The translations under genes and the position numbers were made by a program. A stretch of DNA of 64,000 nucleotides from UBA2206 sp049303905 (lineage in GTDB: Bacteria; Patescibacteriota; Minisyncoccia; Moranbacterales; UBA2206): the NCBI GenBank assembly GCA_049303905.1, contig JBAQNP010000017.1, positions 1 to 64,000 on the forward strand, in the 5' to 3' direction. Below the pieces are notes generated by a model that saw nothing but the letters and a program-made list of their open reading frames with translations, was not told where the DNA came from and searched no databases. This document shows, in pieces, positions 43,035-51,505 of the stretch. Each line of letters opens with the position of its first letter. The first letter of the stretch is position 1.

Positions 43035-43550
43035 TCACGAATTTGTCAAAAGCTGATAAATTTTTCTTTCACTGGCACGAATGGAACGAACTCTTTCTAA
43101 GAGTTCCAGAAAATAATCCTTGCCAAAATATTTTCCATTCTTTAATCTCTCATCATCCATCGTAAAGCCTTTGATAATATATTCCCTGAGTCTTTCTGTC
43201 GCCCAAATACGAAATTGAGTAGCCTCTGCTGAATTAACTCGGTAACCTACGGAAATGATGGCGTCGAGATTATAAAATTTGGTTTGATATTTTTTGCCAT
43301 CATTGGCAGTATATTCCAAAGTGGAATGAACTGAATTTTCCAGTAATTCACCGCTTTCAAAGATATTTTTTAAGTGTTTGGCAATAGCTGGCTGCTGCAC
43401 GCCGAACAATTTAGCCATCTTATCTTGAGTGAGCCAAATATTTTCATCATGAAAGTATATTTCTACTTTTACTTTGCCATTTGGAGCTGTATAAAGCAGA
43501 AATTCCGTTAGTTCGTTTTTTATGGTTATTTTGTGATTATCTTGAGCCAT
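43035..43550 (-). pseudogene. Truncated RhuM-like protein
   Basis: 171 aa covering only the N-terminal half of RhuM: WLTQDKMAKLFGVQQPAIAKHLKNIF and YNLDAIISVGYRVNSAEATQFRIWATERLREYIIKGFTMDD. It stops at RKIYQLLTNS, where the full-length relative at 7277 continues for 170 more residues. The DNA-binding half is intact, so a truncated but active regulator is also possible. Follows a tRNA-like gene. Confidence 0.7.
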
Positions 43551-43617
43551 AATATTTCCTATATAAATAGATTTTACTTATATTTTTAAAAGGCAGATTG
43601 AGAGCAAATTCTTTTTT

Positions 43618-43634
43618 ACCCCCTTATAAATAAA
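43618..43634. repeat. Flanking direct repeat, right-hand partner at 44885
   Basis: ACCCCCTTATAAATAAA here and ACCCCCTATAAATAAA at 44885-44900 (one base shorter) bracket the tRNA-like gene and the AlaRS-like gene. Confidence 0.55.
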
Positions 43635-43643
43635 TCCCTTATG

Positions 43644-43715
43644 TAGGGGTGGATGGAGTTGCACCACCGACCTCCGCTAAGTAAAAGCAGCGCTCTACTA
43701 CTGAGCTACATCCCT
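43644..43715 (-). tRNA. Aberrant tRNA-Val-like gene (TAC)
   Basis: A cloverleaf folds: acceptor AGGGATG/CACCCCT with an A-C mismatch at pair 5-68, D stem GCTC/GAGC, anticodon stem CTGCT/AGCGG with loop TTTACTT (anticodon TAC), T stem GGTGG/CCATC with loop TGCAACT. Odd points: no GG in the D loop (AGTAGTA), G at position 55 in place of the universal T, and T at 37 in place of a purine. These break the usual D-T loop contacts. Its first 18 bases overlap the 3' end of the AlaRS-like gene on the same strand. Confidence 0.65.
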
Positions 43716-44864
43716 ATTTTTTATTGATTTATCATTTTTAAAACTTTCGTATCTTAAATTAAATTCATCAACAACGAATTCAATAGACTCTTCTAAGTCA
43801 CGATGCCATGGATTTAGTTTTGAATTTAATTCACACAAATCTTTAACTAAAGTTGATGAAAAATCAATGTTAAGTTTGCCAAGTGCGCTAAAAAACCCTC
43901 GATAAAAATTGCGTATATATTCCTTTCTTCTCGTATTTAAATTTTTGTAATAATTTCCTTCGGAAGTTATTTTATGAATTGCTCGAAATGCTTGAATTGC
44001 CACAATAGCATTATTTTTTTCAGGAATTGATGATTTTTGCATCATTAAATCAATCAACGGATAAATTATATCAATTTCCCAAATCGCCTTTTTGTCATTA
44101 ACTATTGCAGCAATTCTCTCTAATCCAACTACGGAAGTGCCGAAACAATGGTCAAATGGAACTACATCTGAAATATTTTTCTGCTCGTCAAAAAGTGGTC
44201 GATAGGTCAAATATTCAACCGTGCCAATATCCCATAATTCACCATCATATTCATAAAGCATTTCATAGCGATAACCCCACGGCGTTGGCAACCCAAAAAC
44301 ATTCAATGCTAACATCGTATCTCGACTTTTATCTGGCACAAGTTGACTTTCTTTTAACCCCAACTCGAACCAGTATTCATAAAATGGGTCAGTCGGAAAA
44401 ACTTTATCCATCTTGTATTTTCCATTTGTCGCTTCTGGAATCGGAGTTTCAATAAAGTAAAGAATTTTTAATTTATTCAAATCAAGACCGACACTTTTAA
44501 AAAAATCCAGTTCCGTCTTCATGTGAAATTTTGTAACCTCCTCTTGTTTTGTTGAATCTTGCAAAATTGTCATTCCACCAATTCCAGCCATATCGAACAA
44601 ATTAAGATATCGGAATGAGCTCAATCCATTATTTATAATTTTTTTCCAATCTTCATGGCGGATGCAAGGCTGAATTGTTGTAAAAACTAAATCCTGATCA
44701 TAATCAAGATATTGACCATACAACTCATGCATTGGACCCTCGCCAAAACTCAAGTTAAAACACGATGGAAACCCAGAATTTACAAGATTTGCTGGCTTTA
44801 CTGCTTTTGTGCCTTGATATTTTGAAAAGTTTTCGATGATTTTTCGCAATTCTATTGTTTCCAT
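43698..44864 (-). CDS. Stand-alone AlaRS-like catalytic domain
   Basis: 388 aa resembling only the N-terminal catalytic and tRNA-recognition part of alanyl-tRNA synthetase. Class II motifs: QPCIRHED with the motif-2 Arg, FDMAGIGGMTI, WELGLK-like ELGLKESQL, and motif 3 GLERIAAI then DIIYPLIDL. Editing and C-Ala domains are absent (bacterial AlaRS is about 870 aa). Such paralogues may activate an amino acid for something other than translation (inference). It overlaps a strange tRNA-like gene; both are on the minus strand and bracketed by a short direct repeat. Full AlaRS is not in the window. Confidence 0.75.
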   Translation of the reverse strand: METIELRKIIENFSKYQGTKAVKPANLVNSGFPSCFNLSFGEGPMHELYGQYLDYDQDLVFTTIQPCIRHEDWKKIINNGLSSFRYLNLFDMAGIGGMTILQDSTKQEEVTKFHMKTELDFFKSVGLDLNKLKILYFIETPIPEATNGKYKMDKVFPTDPFYEYWFELGLKESQLVPDKSRDTMLALNVFGLPTPWGYRYEMLYEYDGELWDIGTVEYLTYRPLFDEQKNISDVVPFDHCFGTSVVGLERIAAIVNDKKAIWEIDIIYPLIDLMMQKSSIPEKNNAIVAIQAFRAIHKITSEGNYYKNLNTRRKEYIRNFYRGFFSALGKLNIDFSSTLVKDLCELNSKLNPWHRDLEESIEFVVDEFNLRYESFKNDKSIKNRDVAQ

Positions 44865-44994
44865 GTTTTTTAAAAATTTTTATTACCCCCTATAAATAAA
44901 AAAATGAAAATCCTCAGGACAAACCCACAAGATATCAATGAAAAAATCTTCTGATACTTTCGTAGTAAGTTATAAAGAATAACCCGTTAATTTA

Positions 44995-45441
44995 TTAGAT
45001 TACTATACTACTAACCTCTTTTTGAATCGCAAACATTTTTTTCGAATGCCTAAGTCCCAAGAGATGAAGCACGCCGTGAGAAATTATTTCGGCCAATTCT
45101 TGTTTCTCATTTTTCTTTTCCTCTTTGGCATATTTCACAATATAAGCATAGCACACAATTATCTCTCCGAGATATATATTTTTATCCACAGCCTCTTGCA
45201 AATCCTCTTTGGTTTTATATTCACAAAAAGAAAGCACATCAGTGGCTGTTTTTTTTCTGCGATAAATCGCATTCATCTTGGCAATTTCTCCCTCCGGAAC
45301 TGCTGCAAAACTAAGAAAAATATTTTTATTTTTCAGATACCCAAAATTTTCATGCGCCAATGTTTTCTTCGCAACTTGAAACAGGAATGCTTTTTTGATT
45401 CCGCTTTTTTCACTATCATTAAAATCAATTTCAATTTTCAT
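44995..45441 (-). CDS. ybeY: Endoribonuclease YbeY
   Basis: Metal-dependent rRNA-maturation RNase. The zinc motif HGVLHLLGLRH is present near the C-terminus; ATDVLSFCEYK precedes it. 148 aa, though the third His of the HxxxHxxxxxH motif falls in GLRHSK as expected. Cytoplasmic. Confidence 0.93.
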   Translation of the reverse strand: MKIEIDFNDSEKSGIKKAFLFQVAKKTLAHENFGYLKNKNIFLSFAAVPEGEIAKMNAIYRRKKTATDVLSFCEYKTKEDLQEAVDKNIYLGEIIVCYAYIVKYAKEEKKNEKQELAEIISHGVLHLLGLRHSKKMFAIQKEVSSIVI

Positions 45442-45620
45442 ATAAATAGATCACTGAGGAATTAAGATTTTTGCGAAATTATTGTCTGAGAATTCGAATT
45501 TTATCTGAAAATTTCCATTGGCAGCCGAAGATTCCGGGAAATTTTTAGTTATAAAATTCAGAGTTCGAGTTTAATTTCGGAAAAATTTAATTCTTTAGTG
45601 AATCCAATAGATTAATCCAC

Positions 45621-45651
45621 AAAAAGAAGCGCCCACTTTGAGGGGCGCTTC
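45621..45651 (-). terminator. Terminator after yqeY
   Basis: GAAGCGCCC / GGGCGCTTC 9-bp stem followed by TTTTT on the minus strand. Confidence 0.9.
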
Positions 45652-45659
45652 AAAAAAAA

Positions 45660-46109
45660 CTATTTTAATTCTTCCTCGGCAATTTTTTTGACTAAATTAC
45701 CATCGACTTTTCCTTTGAGAACAGTCATCGCTTTTCCCATAACTTTGCCAATTTCCGATTTGGAAACTGCGCCAACCTCAGCGATTATTTTCAAAACTTC
45801 CGCTCTCGCTTCTTGTTCGCTTAGTTGCGCTGGCATATAGACAGAAAGAATTTCTATCTCAGTATTTTCTTTTTGCGCTAAATCTTCTCGACCGCCACTG
45901 ATATATTGAGAAGCGCTATCCCTTCTTTGTTTTATAGCGCGCGCGATAACTTCTTGCACTTCTTCATCACTTAACCCTTCTTCTCTTTTCTTTTTTTCAA
46001 TTTCCGAGTTCTTAACCATCGAATCCAGCATTCGAAGTGCGTCACGCTTTGTCACATCCCCCGCTTTCATGGCTGATTTCAAATCATCTAAAAATTTTTC
46101 TTTCAACAT
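45660..46109 (-). CDS. yqeY: GatB/YqeY domain protein
   Basis: 149 aa. LKEKFLDDLKSAMKAGDVTKRDALRMLDSMVKN and a C-terminal helical YqeY domain (AEVGAVSKSEIGKVMGKAMTVLKGKVDGNLV). Related to the tRNA-binding tail of GatB; role uncertain. Downstream partner of rpsU, a common pairing. Confidence 0.93.
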   Translation of the reverse strand: MLKEKFLDDLKSAMKAGDVTKRDALRMLDSMVKNSEIEKKKREEGLSDEEVQEVIARAIKQRRDSASQYISGGREDLAQKENTEIEILSVYMPAQLSEQEARAEVLKIIAEVGAVSKSEIGKVMGKAMTVLKGKVDGNLVKKIAEEELK

Positions 46110-46118
46110 AAATCATTA

Positions 46119-46202
46119 GGCGACCCTAATTTACGAATGAACACTCGAATTATTCGAATGAATTTGGGTCATTCGGGTGATAATTTGGGTCATTCGGGTC
46201 GC
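46119..46202. repeat. Word-palindrome hairpin between rpsU and yqeY
   Basis: Arms of CGACCCTAATTTACGAATG and CATTCGGGTCG words, centred near 46165, with nested TCGAATTATTCGA. Distinct vocabulary (ATTCGGGTC) but same architecture as the other hairpins. Confidence 0.6.
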
Positions 46203-46457
46203 TTATTTAATAAGTTTCTTTTTGACGTTTTTAAAAGTTGATTCATCAAACTTTCCCATTTTTTTAAGTTTGTTCACAACTTTTCTAACTTTCTCTTTGT
46301 ATATCGCGCCAGAAATTTTTTCTCGCTTAGTTTTTTCATCCGCACGAAAACGCGATCTTCTGGCCTTTACCAAAACACCGCTTTGTTGAACACGACGACT
46401 AAATCTGCGAATCAGACTTTCTGATGACTCACGGTCTTTCTTTTTTACTTCAATCAT
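46203..46457 (-). CDS. rpsU: Ribosomal protein S21
   Basis: 84 aa, basic. VKKKDRESSESLIRRFSRRVQQSGVLVKARRSRF is the S21 core; a lysine-rich tail follows. The best Shine-Dalgarno of the window (AGGAGGT, 6 nt before the ATG, 46464-46470) precedes it, which is notable as most genes here lack one. Confidence 0.94.
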   Translation of the reverse strand: MIEVKKKDRESSESLIRRFSRRVQQSGVLVKARRSRFRADEKTKREKISGAIYKEKVRKVVNKLKKMGKFDESTFKNVKKKLIK

Positions 46458-46489
46458 AAGTTACCTCCTTTCTTATTTTTAGAAATATG

Positions 46490-46593
46490 TTATTTAGAAA
46501 ATAGAAAATGGCTCAGGAAAATAGATATTAGAAATTGGAATTTCTATTTTCTATTTTCTTTTTTTCATGAACTACTTTCCGTTTTCTATTTAA
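46490..46593. repeat. Word-palindrome hairpin between hisS and rpsU
   Basis: Arms of AGAAAATAGAAAATGG and CTATTTTCTATTTTC words with GGCTCAGGAAAATAG / TTCATGAACTA cores, centred near 46541. Related to 26330-26456 and 48040-48148. Confidence 0.65.
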
Positions 46594-46652
46594 CCTATTT
46601 CTATTACATAGCTAGAATTGACAGTTTACACTATTTTCCTAAAATGTCAAAA

Positions 46653-48014
46653 CTAATTATGATACACCACTACATTATCCGCTTTCAGTTTTTTCTTGAT
46701 AAGATCGACTAGTTTGTCCATACTGACTGTTTCTTGCGCACCGGTTGTCATATTCTTCACAATCACTGTGCCGTCTAATGTCTCTTTTTGACCCAAAATC
46801 AAAGTAAATTCCACGCCCAATTTATTAGCGATTCTAAGTTGTGATTTCAAGCTTCCTCGACCAAAACTTTCCGCTGTGAGAATACCGTTTTTTTCTAATT
46901 CCGAAAAAAGTCTCAGGCTCTTCTTTTTGGCTAAATTTCCTAGTTGTGCCAAAAATACTTTTGGCTTGGGAAGTTTATACGGCTTAGCTTGCACTCTTTT
47001 CATTTCTGCGATTACTCTTTCTACTCCAAAAGCAAATCCAATCGCCGGCGTATCTTCTCCTCCCATCATTTTGATTAGTTTATCATATCTGCCTCCACCG
47101 CCCAGTGACAATTTCTTGCCTTCTTCAGCACTAGACCAAATTTCAAAAACCGTTTTAGTATAATAGTCCAAACCACGCACTAAATGCGGATTGATGATGT
47201 AAGGCAAATCTAGCTCGTCCAAATATTCCAATAATGTTTTGAAATGAGTTCGACATTCTTCACAAAGATGATCAACTGATTGCGGGGCAAGTGCCGCTAC
47301 TTGAGAACATTTGTCTTCCTTGCAATCCAAAACTCGCAGTGGATTAGTATCCATCCTTCGCTTGCAGTCTTGACAAAGTTTTGTTTTCTTAGATTCTAAA
47401 TAATTCACCAAAAGTTCTTTATAATCCTTGCGACATACCTGACAACCAATAGAATTAACTTGCATTTGCACTGATTTTATCCCGAGAGTTTGAATAACAC
47501 GATGAGCAATTTGAATCATTTGCGCGTCTAGGATTGGATCTTGTTCACCATATGCATCAAAATTAACTTGGAAATGTTCTCGGTATCTGCCTTCTTGCGG
47601 TCGATCATAACGGTAGACTGGTCCAATTGAAAAAATCTTGACTGGTTTTGATAAAACATTCATTCCATTTTGAATATAGCTTCGACAATTACCAGCGGTC
47701 AATTCCGGACGAAGCGCTACTTTGTCTCCTCCGCGCGTGACAAAAGTATACATTTCTTTTTCCACAATATCCGTGCCTTCACCAATACTTCGAGTGAATA
47801 AATTAGAAAATTCTAAAATTGGAGTGTCTAATCGCAAAAAACCATAGTCACGCGACAATCTTTCGGTTGTCCTTCTCACTTGCTCCCAGTATGGTTGATC
47901 GCTTGGCAAAATATCTTTCATTCCGCGAAGAGTTTGAAGCACTAAAGGCTCTTCCTTGATTTTTTCCGGCTTAGCTTTTTTTATAGTTTTTTTAGCATTT
48001 TTTTTGCTATTCAT
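46653..48014 (-). CDS. hisS: Histidyl-tRNA synthetase
   Basis: 453 aa class II synthetase. A lysine-rich N-terminal extension (about 25 residues) precedes LRGMKDILPSDQPYWEQV. Motif 2 RPELTAGNCRSYIQ and FQVNFDAYGEQDP, HisRS signature LVRGLDYYTKTVFE, motif 3 AIGFAFGVERVI, and an anticodon-binding C-terminal domain. An internal cysteine-rich insertion (CQVCRKDY...CQDC...CKEDKC) is a likely zinc site seen in many HisRS. Confidence 0.97.
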   Translation of the reverse strand: MNSKKNAKKTIKKAKPEKIKEEPLVLQTLRGMKDILPSDQPYWEQVRRTTERLSRDYGFLRLDTPILEFSNLFTRSIGEGTDIVEKEMYTFVTRGGDKVALRPELTAGNCRSYIQNGMNVLSKPVKIFSIGPVYRYDRPQEGRYREHFQVNFDAYGEQDPILDAQMIQIAHRVIQTLGIKSVQMQVNSIGCQVCRKDYKELLVNYLESKKTKLCQDCKRRMDTNPLRVLDCKEDKCSQVAALAPQSVDHLCEECRTHFKTLLEYLDELDLPYIINPHLVRGLDYYTKTVFEIWSSAEEGKKLSLGGGGRYDKLIKMMGGEDTPAIGFAFGVERVIAEMKRVQAKPYKLPKPKVFLAQLGNLAKKKSLRLFSELEKNGILTAESFGRGSLKSQLRIANKLGVEFTLILGQKETLDGTVIVKNMTTGAQETVSMDKLVDLIKKKLKADNVVVYHN

Positions 48015-48039
48015 GATTTTAAATAAAAATAAGTTAATT

Positions 48040-48148
48040 TGAAATTGGAAAATAGTTTAGGAAATTAGAAAATGGAAAATGGGTCTATATCTTTTTTCTA
48101 TTTTTCTTTTCTCTTGAACTAATTTCTATTTTCTTCTTCACTTTTTTC
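48040..48148. repeat. Word-palindrome hairpin between lepB and hisS
   Basis: Arms of GGAAAATAGTTTAGGAAATTAG and CTTGAACTAATTTCTATTTTC words; imperfect inverted repeat centred near 48088. Confidence 0.6.
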
Positions 48149-48155
48149 AAATATA

Positions 48156-48752
48156 TTAATATACTGATATTTTATCAAGTGGCCAAGCACGCAAAAGCAC
48201 TTCACCGATAATATCATTTTTTGGCACCGGCCCCCAAACTCTTGAATCACTACTAAATGATCGGTTGTCACCCAAAACGAAATATTGATTTTCCTTGAGT
48301 GTCATCGCTACATCTCCCTTAGTTGGTGTACCCAACGGGATATATTCCTTTTCTTCTAGAACAAATCCGTCTGGATATTCTTTGTTAAAAATTTTAATTT
48401 CATTGTTTTTTATCTGAACTTTTTCTCCTGGTAAACCGATGACGCGTTTAATGAAGAATTTTTTGGGATCGAGCGGATAACGAAAAACTACCGGATGCTG
48501 ACGATCAAGCTCCTTAAATGAATCAATATTGAAAACCTTCAAATCTGTCTCCTTAAAACCAAATTCGTTAATAATCAAATATTGCCCATCTTCAAAATTA
48601 GGCTCCATTGAAGCCCCTTGCACAAAAAATGGCTGAAACAAAAAAACGCGTATCGGCACGATCACAATGAAGGCCAATGCCACGATCTTTATTATCTCTA
48701 ATATAAATTCTCCTACTCCCTGATAGGAATACTCTGATTTTTCTTTTTGCAT
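48156..48752 (-). CDS. lepB: Signal peptidase I
   Basis: 198 aa, one N-terminal membrane helix (IIKIVALAFIVIVPIRVFLF). Catalytic Ser in QGASMEPNF, catalytic Lys in KKFFIKRVIGLPGE, and box E GDNRSFSSDSRVWG. Cleaves signal peptides of exported proteins, several of which are in this window. Confidence 0.96.
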   Translation of the reverse strand: MQKEKSEYSYQGVGEFILEIIKIVALAFIVIVPIRVFLFQPFFVQGASMEPNFEDGQYLIINEFGFKETDLKVFNIDSFKELDRQHPVVFRYPLDPKKFFIKRVIGLPGEKVQIKNNEIKIFNKEYPDGFVLEEKEYIPLGTPTKGDVAMTLKENQYFVLGDNRSFSSDSRVWGPVPKNDIIGEVLLRAWPLDKISVY

Positions 48753-48853
48753 TGCTTTATCTTAACAGATAAAAGCTCTTTTGGCAAGGGCAATTTTAGG
48801 CTTAAATTAGCCAAAGATTGACTAATCTTGTTTGGCAGTTTATTATTAAAATA

Positions 48854-50278
48854 ATGACAAGAAAAAATATTTTTATAAAACTTATCCTAGGCTTAGCCGT
48901 CTTCATTATCCTTATTGGAATTATTCATGGCGCCTTTTTTATTTGGAAAATAACTAGCACAGAAAAAAGAATAAGCATAAAAACCGAAAATGATGCTTCT
49001 TTTTTCAATACTTTTAAAAATATCGTTGCGCCCAGTCAAATCAAGTTAAAAGGCATAGATGATGAAAGAATAAATATTCTGCTTTTGGGCATTGCAGGCA
49101 AAGGCAAACCGGGCAACAATCTTACTGACACTATTATGATTGCCAGTGTTAACACTAAAACTGGAAAAGTCGCTTTGCTTTCTATCCCGCGCGATCTTTA
49201 CGTCGAAATTCCCGAAATGAATTACCGAAGCAAAATAAATTCCGTTTATGAATATGGTTTGAAAAATTTTCCCGGTGACGCTGAAAATTCCATGGAGCCG
49301 ATTAAAAAAGTAATCAAAGATATCACCTCCTTGGATATTCATTATTGGGCAGTAATAAATTTCGATGGTTTTCAAAAAGCCGTTGATGCTATCGGTGGAA
49401 TAAATATCACTAATGAACGAGATATTCTTGATACACGCTACCCAGGACCAAATTATAGTTATGAAACTTTTGAGCTTTCTAAAGGTTTTCATCATCTGAA
49501 CGGCGCCACAGCCTTGAAATATGCCCGAATGCGCCACAATGATCCAGAAAGTGATTTTGGCCGAGCCAAAAGACAACAACAAGTTATGCAAGCCGTCAAA
49601 AACAAAATTTTTTCTACGGGCACGCTGCTTAATGCTGTAGCAATCAACCAATTTATGAATGCGCTGGGAGAAAATGTCAAAACTAATATATCCAGTTCAG
49701 AGTTTGGAGATTTTCTCACGCTGATCAAAAATTTAGACACTAACAATATCAACAATGTCGTGCTTGATGCTTGGAAAAGCAACAGCTTGCTTCGTGGTTC
49801 GCATATGGCAGGAATTTCTGCTCTTATTCCCCGCGTTGGCAATTGGAGTGAAGTCCAAGACTTGGCGCAAAATATTTTCGACACCAATCAAATTACACGC
49901 ACGCGAGAAGAAATTGCCAAGGAAAATGCTTTGGTCATTGTGATTAATAGAAGTGGAAGCGATGTTGTTATAAATCAGATTAATAAGCTTTTGAAAGACA
50001 GCTTTGAATATAAAAATGTTGTTGTTCTTTCTGATTCAGGAAAAAATGTAACTCAAGAAACTTTAGTTTATGATTTGGCTGGGAAAAATAAACCCTTCAC
50101 TCAAAATGAACTATTGAAAAAATTACCCGCCAAAAATGGCACGCTCCTGAGCGCCCAAGATAAAAATATTGTTGGCAATGTAAGCGCCGATTTAGTTTTG
50201 ATTATAGGAAAAGATCTCATCCCCCGTTTCTCTCTGGCGGAAGTGAGCTTTAAGGATTATAATGAAGAAGAAAATTAA
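48854..50278 (+). CDS. LytR-CpsA-Psr (LCP) family protein
   Basis: 474 aa. N-terminal membrane helix (KLILGLAVFIILIGIIHGAFFIW), then the LCP phosphotransferase domain: DTIMIASVNTKTGKVALLSIPRD, GGINI, KYARMRHNDPESDFGRAKRQQQ with conserved Arg and Asp. A C-terminal LytR_C-like domain (ALVIVINRSGSDVVINQINKLL) follows. Transfers glycopolymers from lipid carriers to the wall. ATG 48854 is preferred over the TTG at 48818. Divergent from lepB. Confidence 0.94.
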   Translation: MTRKNIFIKLILGLAVFIILIGIIHGAFFIWKITSTEKRISIKTENDASFFNTFKNIVAPSQIKLKGIDDERINILLLGIAGKGKPGNNLTDTIMIASVNTKTGKVALLSIPRDLYVEIPEMNYRSKINSVYEYGLKNFPGDAENSMEPIKKVIKDITSLDIHYWAVINFDGFQKAVDAIGGINITNERDILDTRYPGPNYSYETFELSKGFHHLNGATALKYARMRHNDPESDFGRAKRQQQVMQAVKNKIFSTGTLLNAVAINQFMNALGENVKTNISSSEFGDFLTLIKNLDTNNINNVVLDAWKSNSLLRGSHMAGISALIPRVGNWSEVQDLAQNIFDTNQITRTREEIAKENALVIVINRSGSDVVINQINKLLKDSFEYKNVVVLSDSGKNVTQETLVYDLAGKNKPFTQNELLKKLPAKNGTLLSAQDKNIVGNVSADLVLIIGKDLIPRFSLAEVSFKDYNEEEN

Positions 50279-50282
50279 TCAC

Positions 50283-50369
50283 GCAACATGAAGCATGAAA
50301 CATATAACAAATTTTTATATTTAGCGCTTTAATTTTTTGCTTATTGTTTCATGTTTCATGCTATATGCT
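50283..50369. repeat. Word-palindrome hairpin before pth
   Basis: GCAACATGAAGCATGAAACA on the left and TGTTTCATGTTTCATGC on the right, about 33 bp per arm with a 17-nt centre. It ends 2 nt before the pth ATG. Confidence 0.7.
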
Positions 50370-50371
50370 TT

Positions 50372-50980
50372 ATGAAGATACTTATCGGCCTCGGCAATCC
50401 CGAAATAAAATATGAAAACACCCGCCACAACGCTGGGTTTATGTTGCTCGACAAAATTCAAAAAACTTGGGAGTTTCCTGATTTTGAATTCAACAAAAAA
50501 TTTAATGCTGAAATTTCCACCAATAATCTCCCTCTCCTTAATAAGGAGAGGGTTAGGGGTGAGGTGGTGGGTAGCGAAGACAATAAAATCTTATTAATCA
50601 AACCCCAAACATACATGAATCTTTCCGGCACCGCCGTCAAAGCAATCCTAGATTTCTATAAACTAACGCCCGATGACATCATCATCATTCACGATGACAT
50701 CGACATTCCACTAGGAAAATATAAAATTGCCACCGATTCATCTTCCGCCGGCCACAACGGCGTCCAAAATATCATCGACCAACTCGGCACCCAAAAATTC
50801 CGCCGTGTTAGAATTGGAATTGGACAAGAATCTGCCTCATCGGCAGACAAGAAAGAAGGCGCTTTAGTTTGTCGTCTTGGTGTCCATGATTTTGTCCTTG
50901 AAAAATTTACCCCCGAAGAACTCGAAACAACAAAAAAAATATCCGAAGATATTTTAGAAGAAATTAATAATTTTTTATAA
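50372..50980 (+). CDS. pth: Peptidyl-tRNA hydrolase
   Basis: Rescues peptidyl-tRNA. MKILIGLGNPEIKYENTRHNAGF (catalytic His in TRHNAGF), KPQTYMNLSG, HDDIDIPLGKYKI, SSAGHNGVQNI. 202 aa. ATG 50372 is chosen; the 7 upstream residues come from the hairpin. A palindromic repeat at 50528-50564 inserts SLPLLNKERVRGEV in frame between two conserved segments. Follows the LCP gene by 93 nt. Confidence 0.96.
   Translation: MKILIGLGNPEIKYENTRHNAGFMLLDKIQKTWEFPDFEFNKKFNAEISTNNLPLLNKERVRGEVVGSEDNKILLIKPQTYMNLSGTAVKAILDFYKLTPDDIIIIHDDIDIPLGKYKIATDSSSAGHNGVQNIIDQLGTQKFRRVRIGIGQESASSADKKEGALVCRLGVHDFVLEKFTPEELETTKKISEDILEEINNFL
50528..50564 (+). repeat. Palindromic repeat in frame inside pth
   Basis: CCCTCTCCTTA / TAAGGAGAGGG (50530-50540, 50542-50552) plus GTTAGGGGTGAGG. 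The same CCTCTCC-type unit is in the rplJ leader at 21590-21608. It falls between the KKFNAEI segment and the KPQTYMN segment of Pth. Confidence 0.85.
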
Positions 50981-51456
50981 ATATTATCTTTTTTATTTTT
51001 TGTCTTTTAATTCAGCCTTGCGAAACGTGTTTTTGTTTTTTAATCCACCCCATAAAATAAAGAATTATAAATTGAGATTTTAGAGCGTTAAAAATTTACT
51101 CATTCTGCGCCTAATGGGAGTTAGTAAATTTAGCGAAAAAATCGAAAATTTATTTCTTTATTTTATTAGGGTGGCCTTTTTCTTTTTTGCCACTTTTCTT
51201 TTGGGAAAAGAAAAATGGCGAGGAGCCTTGCCTTCCACAATTCCCCATACAAGCCTGCATCTTTTTGAAAATTATTCCAAAAAAATACTTTTTACCTACC
51301 GGCAAAAACTAAGGAGGGTGTTTTTGCTTTGGAACTTGCAGGGGGAATTGCGAAAGCCAAAAGGCTTATTTTCGCCAAAATCCCACTTTCTGATACTTTT
51401 TAGGTACGATATATGAGTATAGCAGATTTTGGTGGTTTTGTCAAGAAATCAAAAAA
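50981..51456. other. Intergenic stretch without a convincing gene
   Basis: Contains an inverted repeat AAATTTACT / AGTAAATTT (51092-51100, 51123-51131). A 100-codon plus-strand frame at 51114-51416 has odd composition (runs of Phe, Leu, Lys), no recognisable domain and no promoter, so I do not call it a gene. Confidence 0.55.
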
Positions 51457-51488
51457 GACCCTTAGCGTCCAACTTGACACTAAGGGTC
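51451..51488 (-). terminator. Terminator after mpg
   Basis: GACCCTTAG / CTAAGGGTC 9-bp stem (51480-51488 with 51457-51465) with nested GTC/GAC, followed by TTTTTT on the minus strand. Confidence 0.9.
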
Positions 51489-51505
51489 AGAAAATATTTT
51501 AGCAT

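Noticed and set aside
20776..50369. CRISPR array among the repeated-word gaps
   Set aside because: Repeats are 6-10 nt words without unique spacers of constant length and form inverted, not direct, arrays; no cas genes.
51114..51416. 100-codon plus-strand frame after pth
   Set aside because: Composition is unlike neighbours (runs of Phe, Leu, Lys), no promoter, no ribosome site and no recognisable domain.
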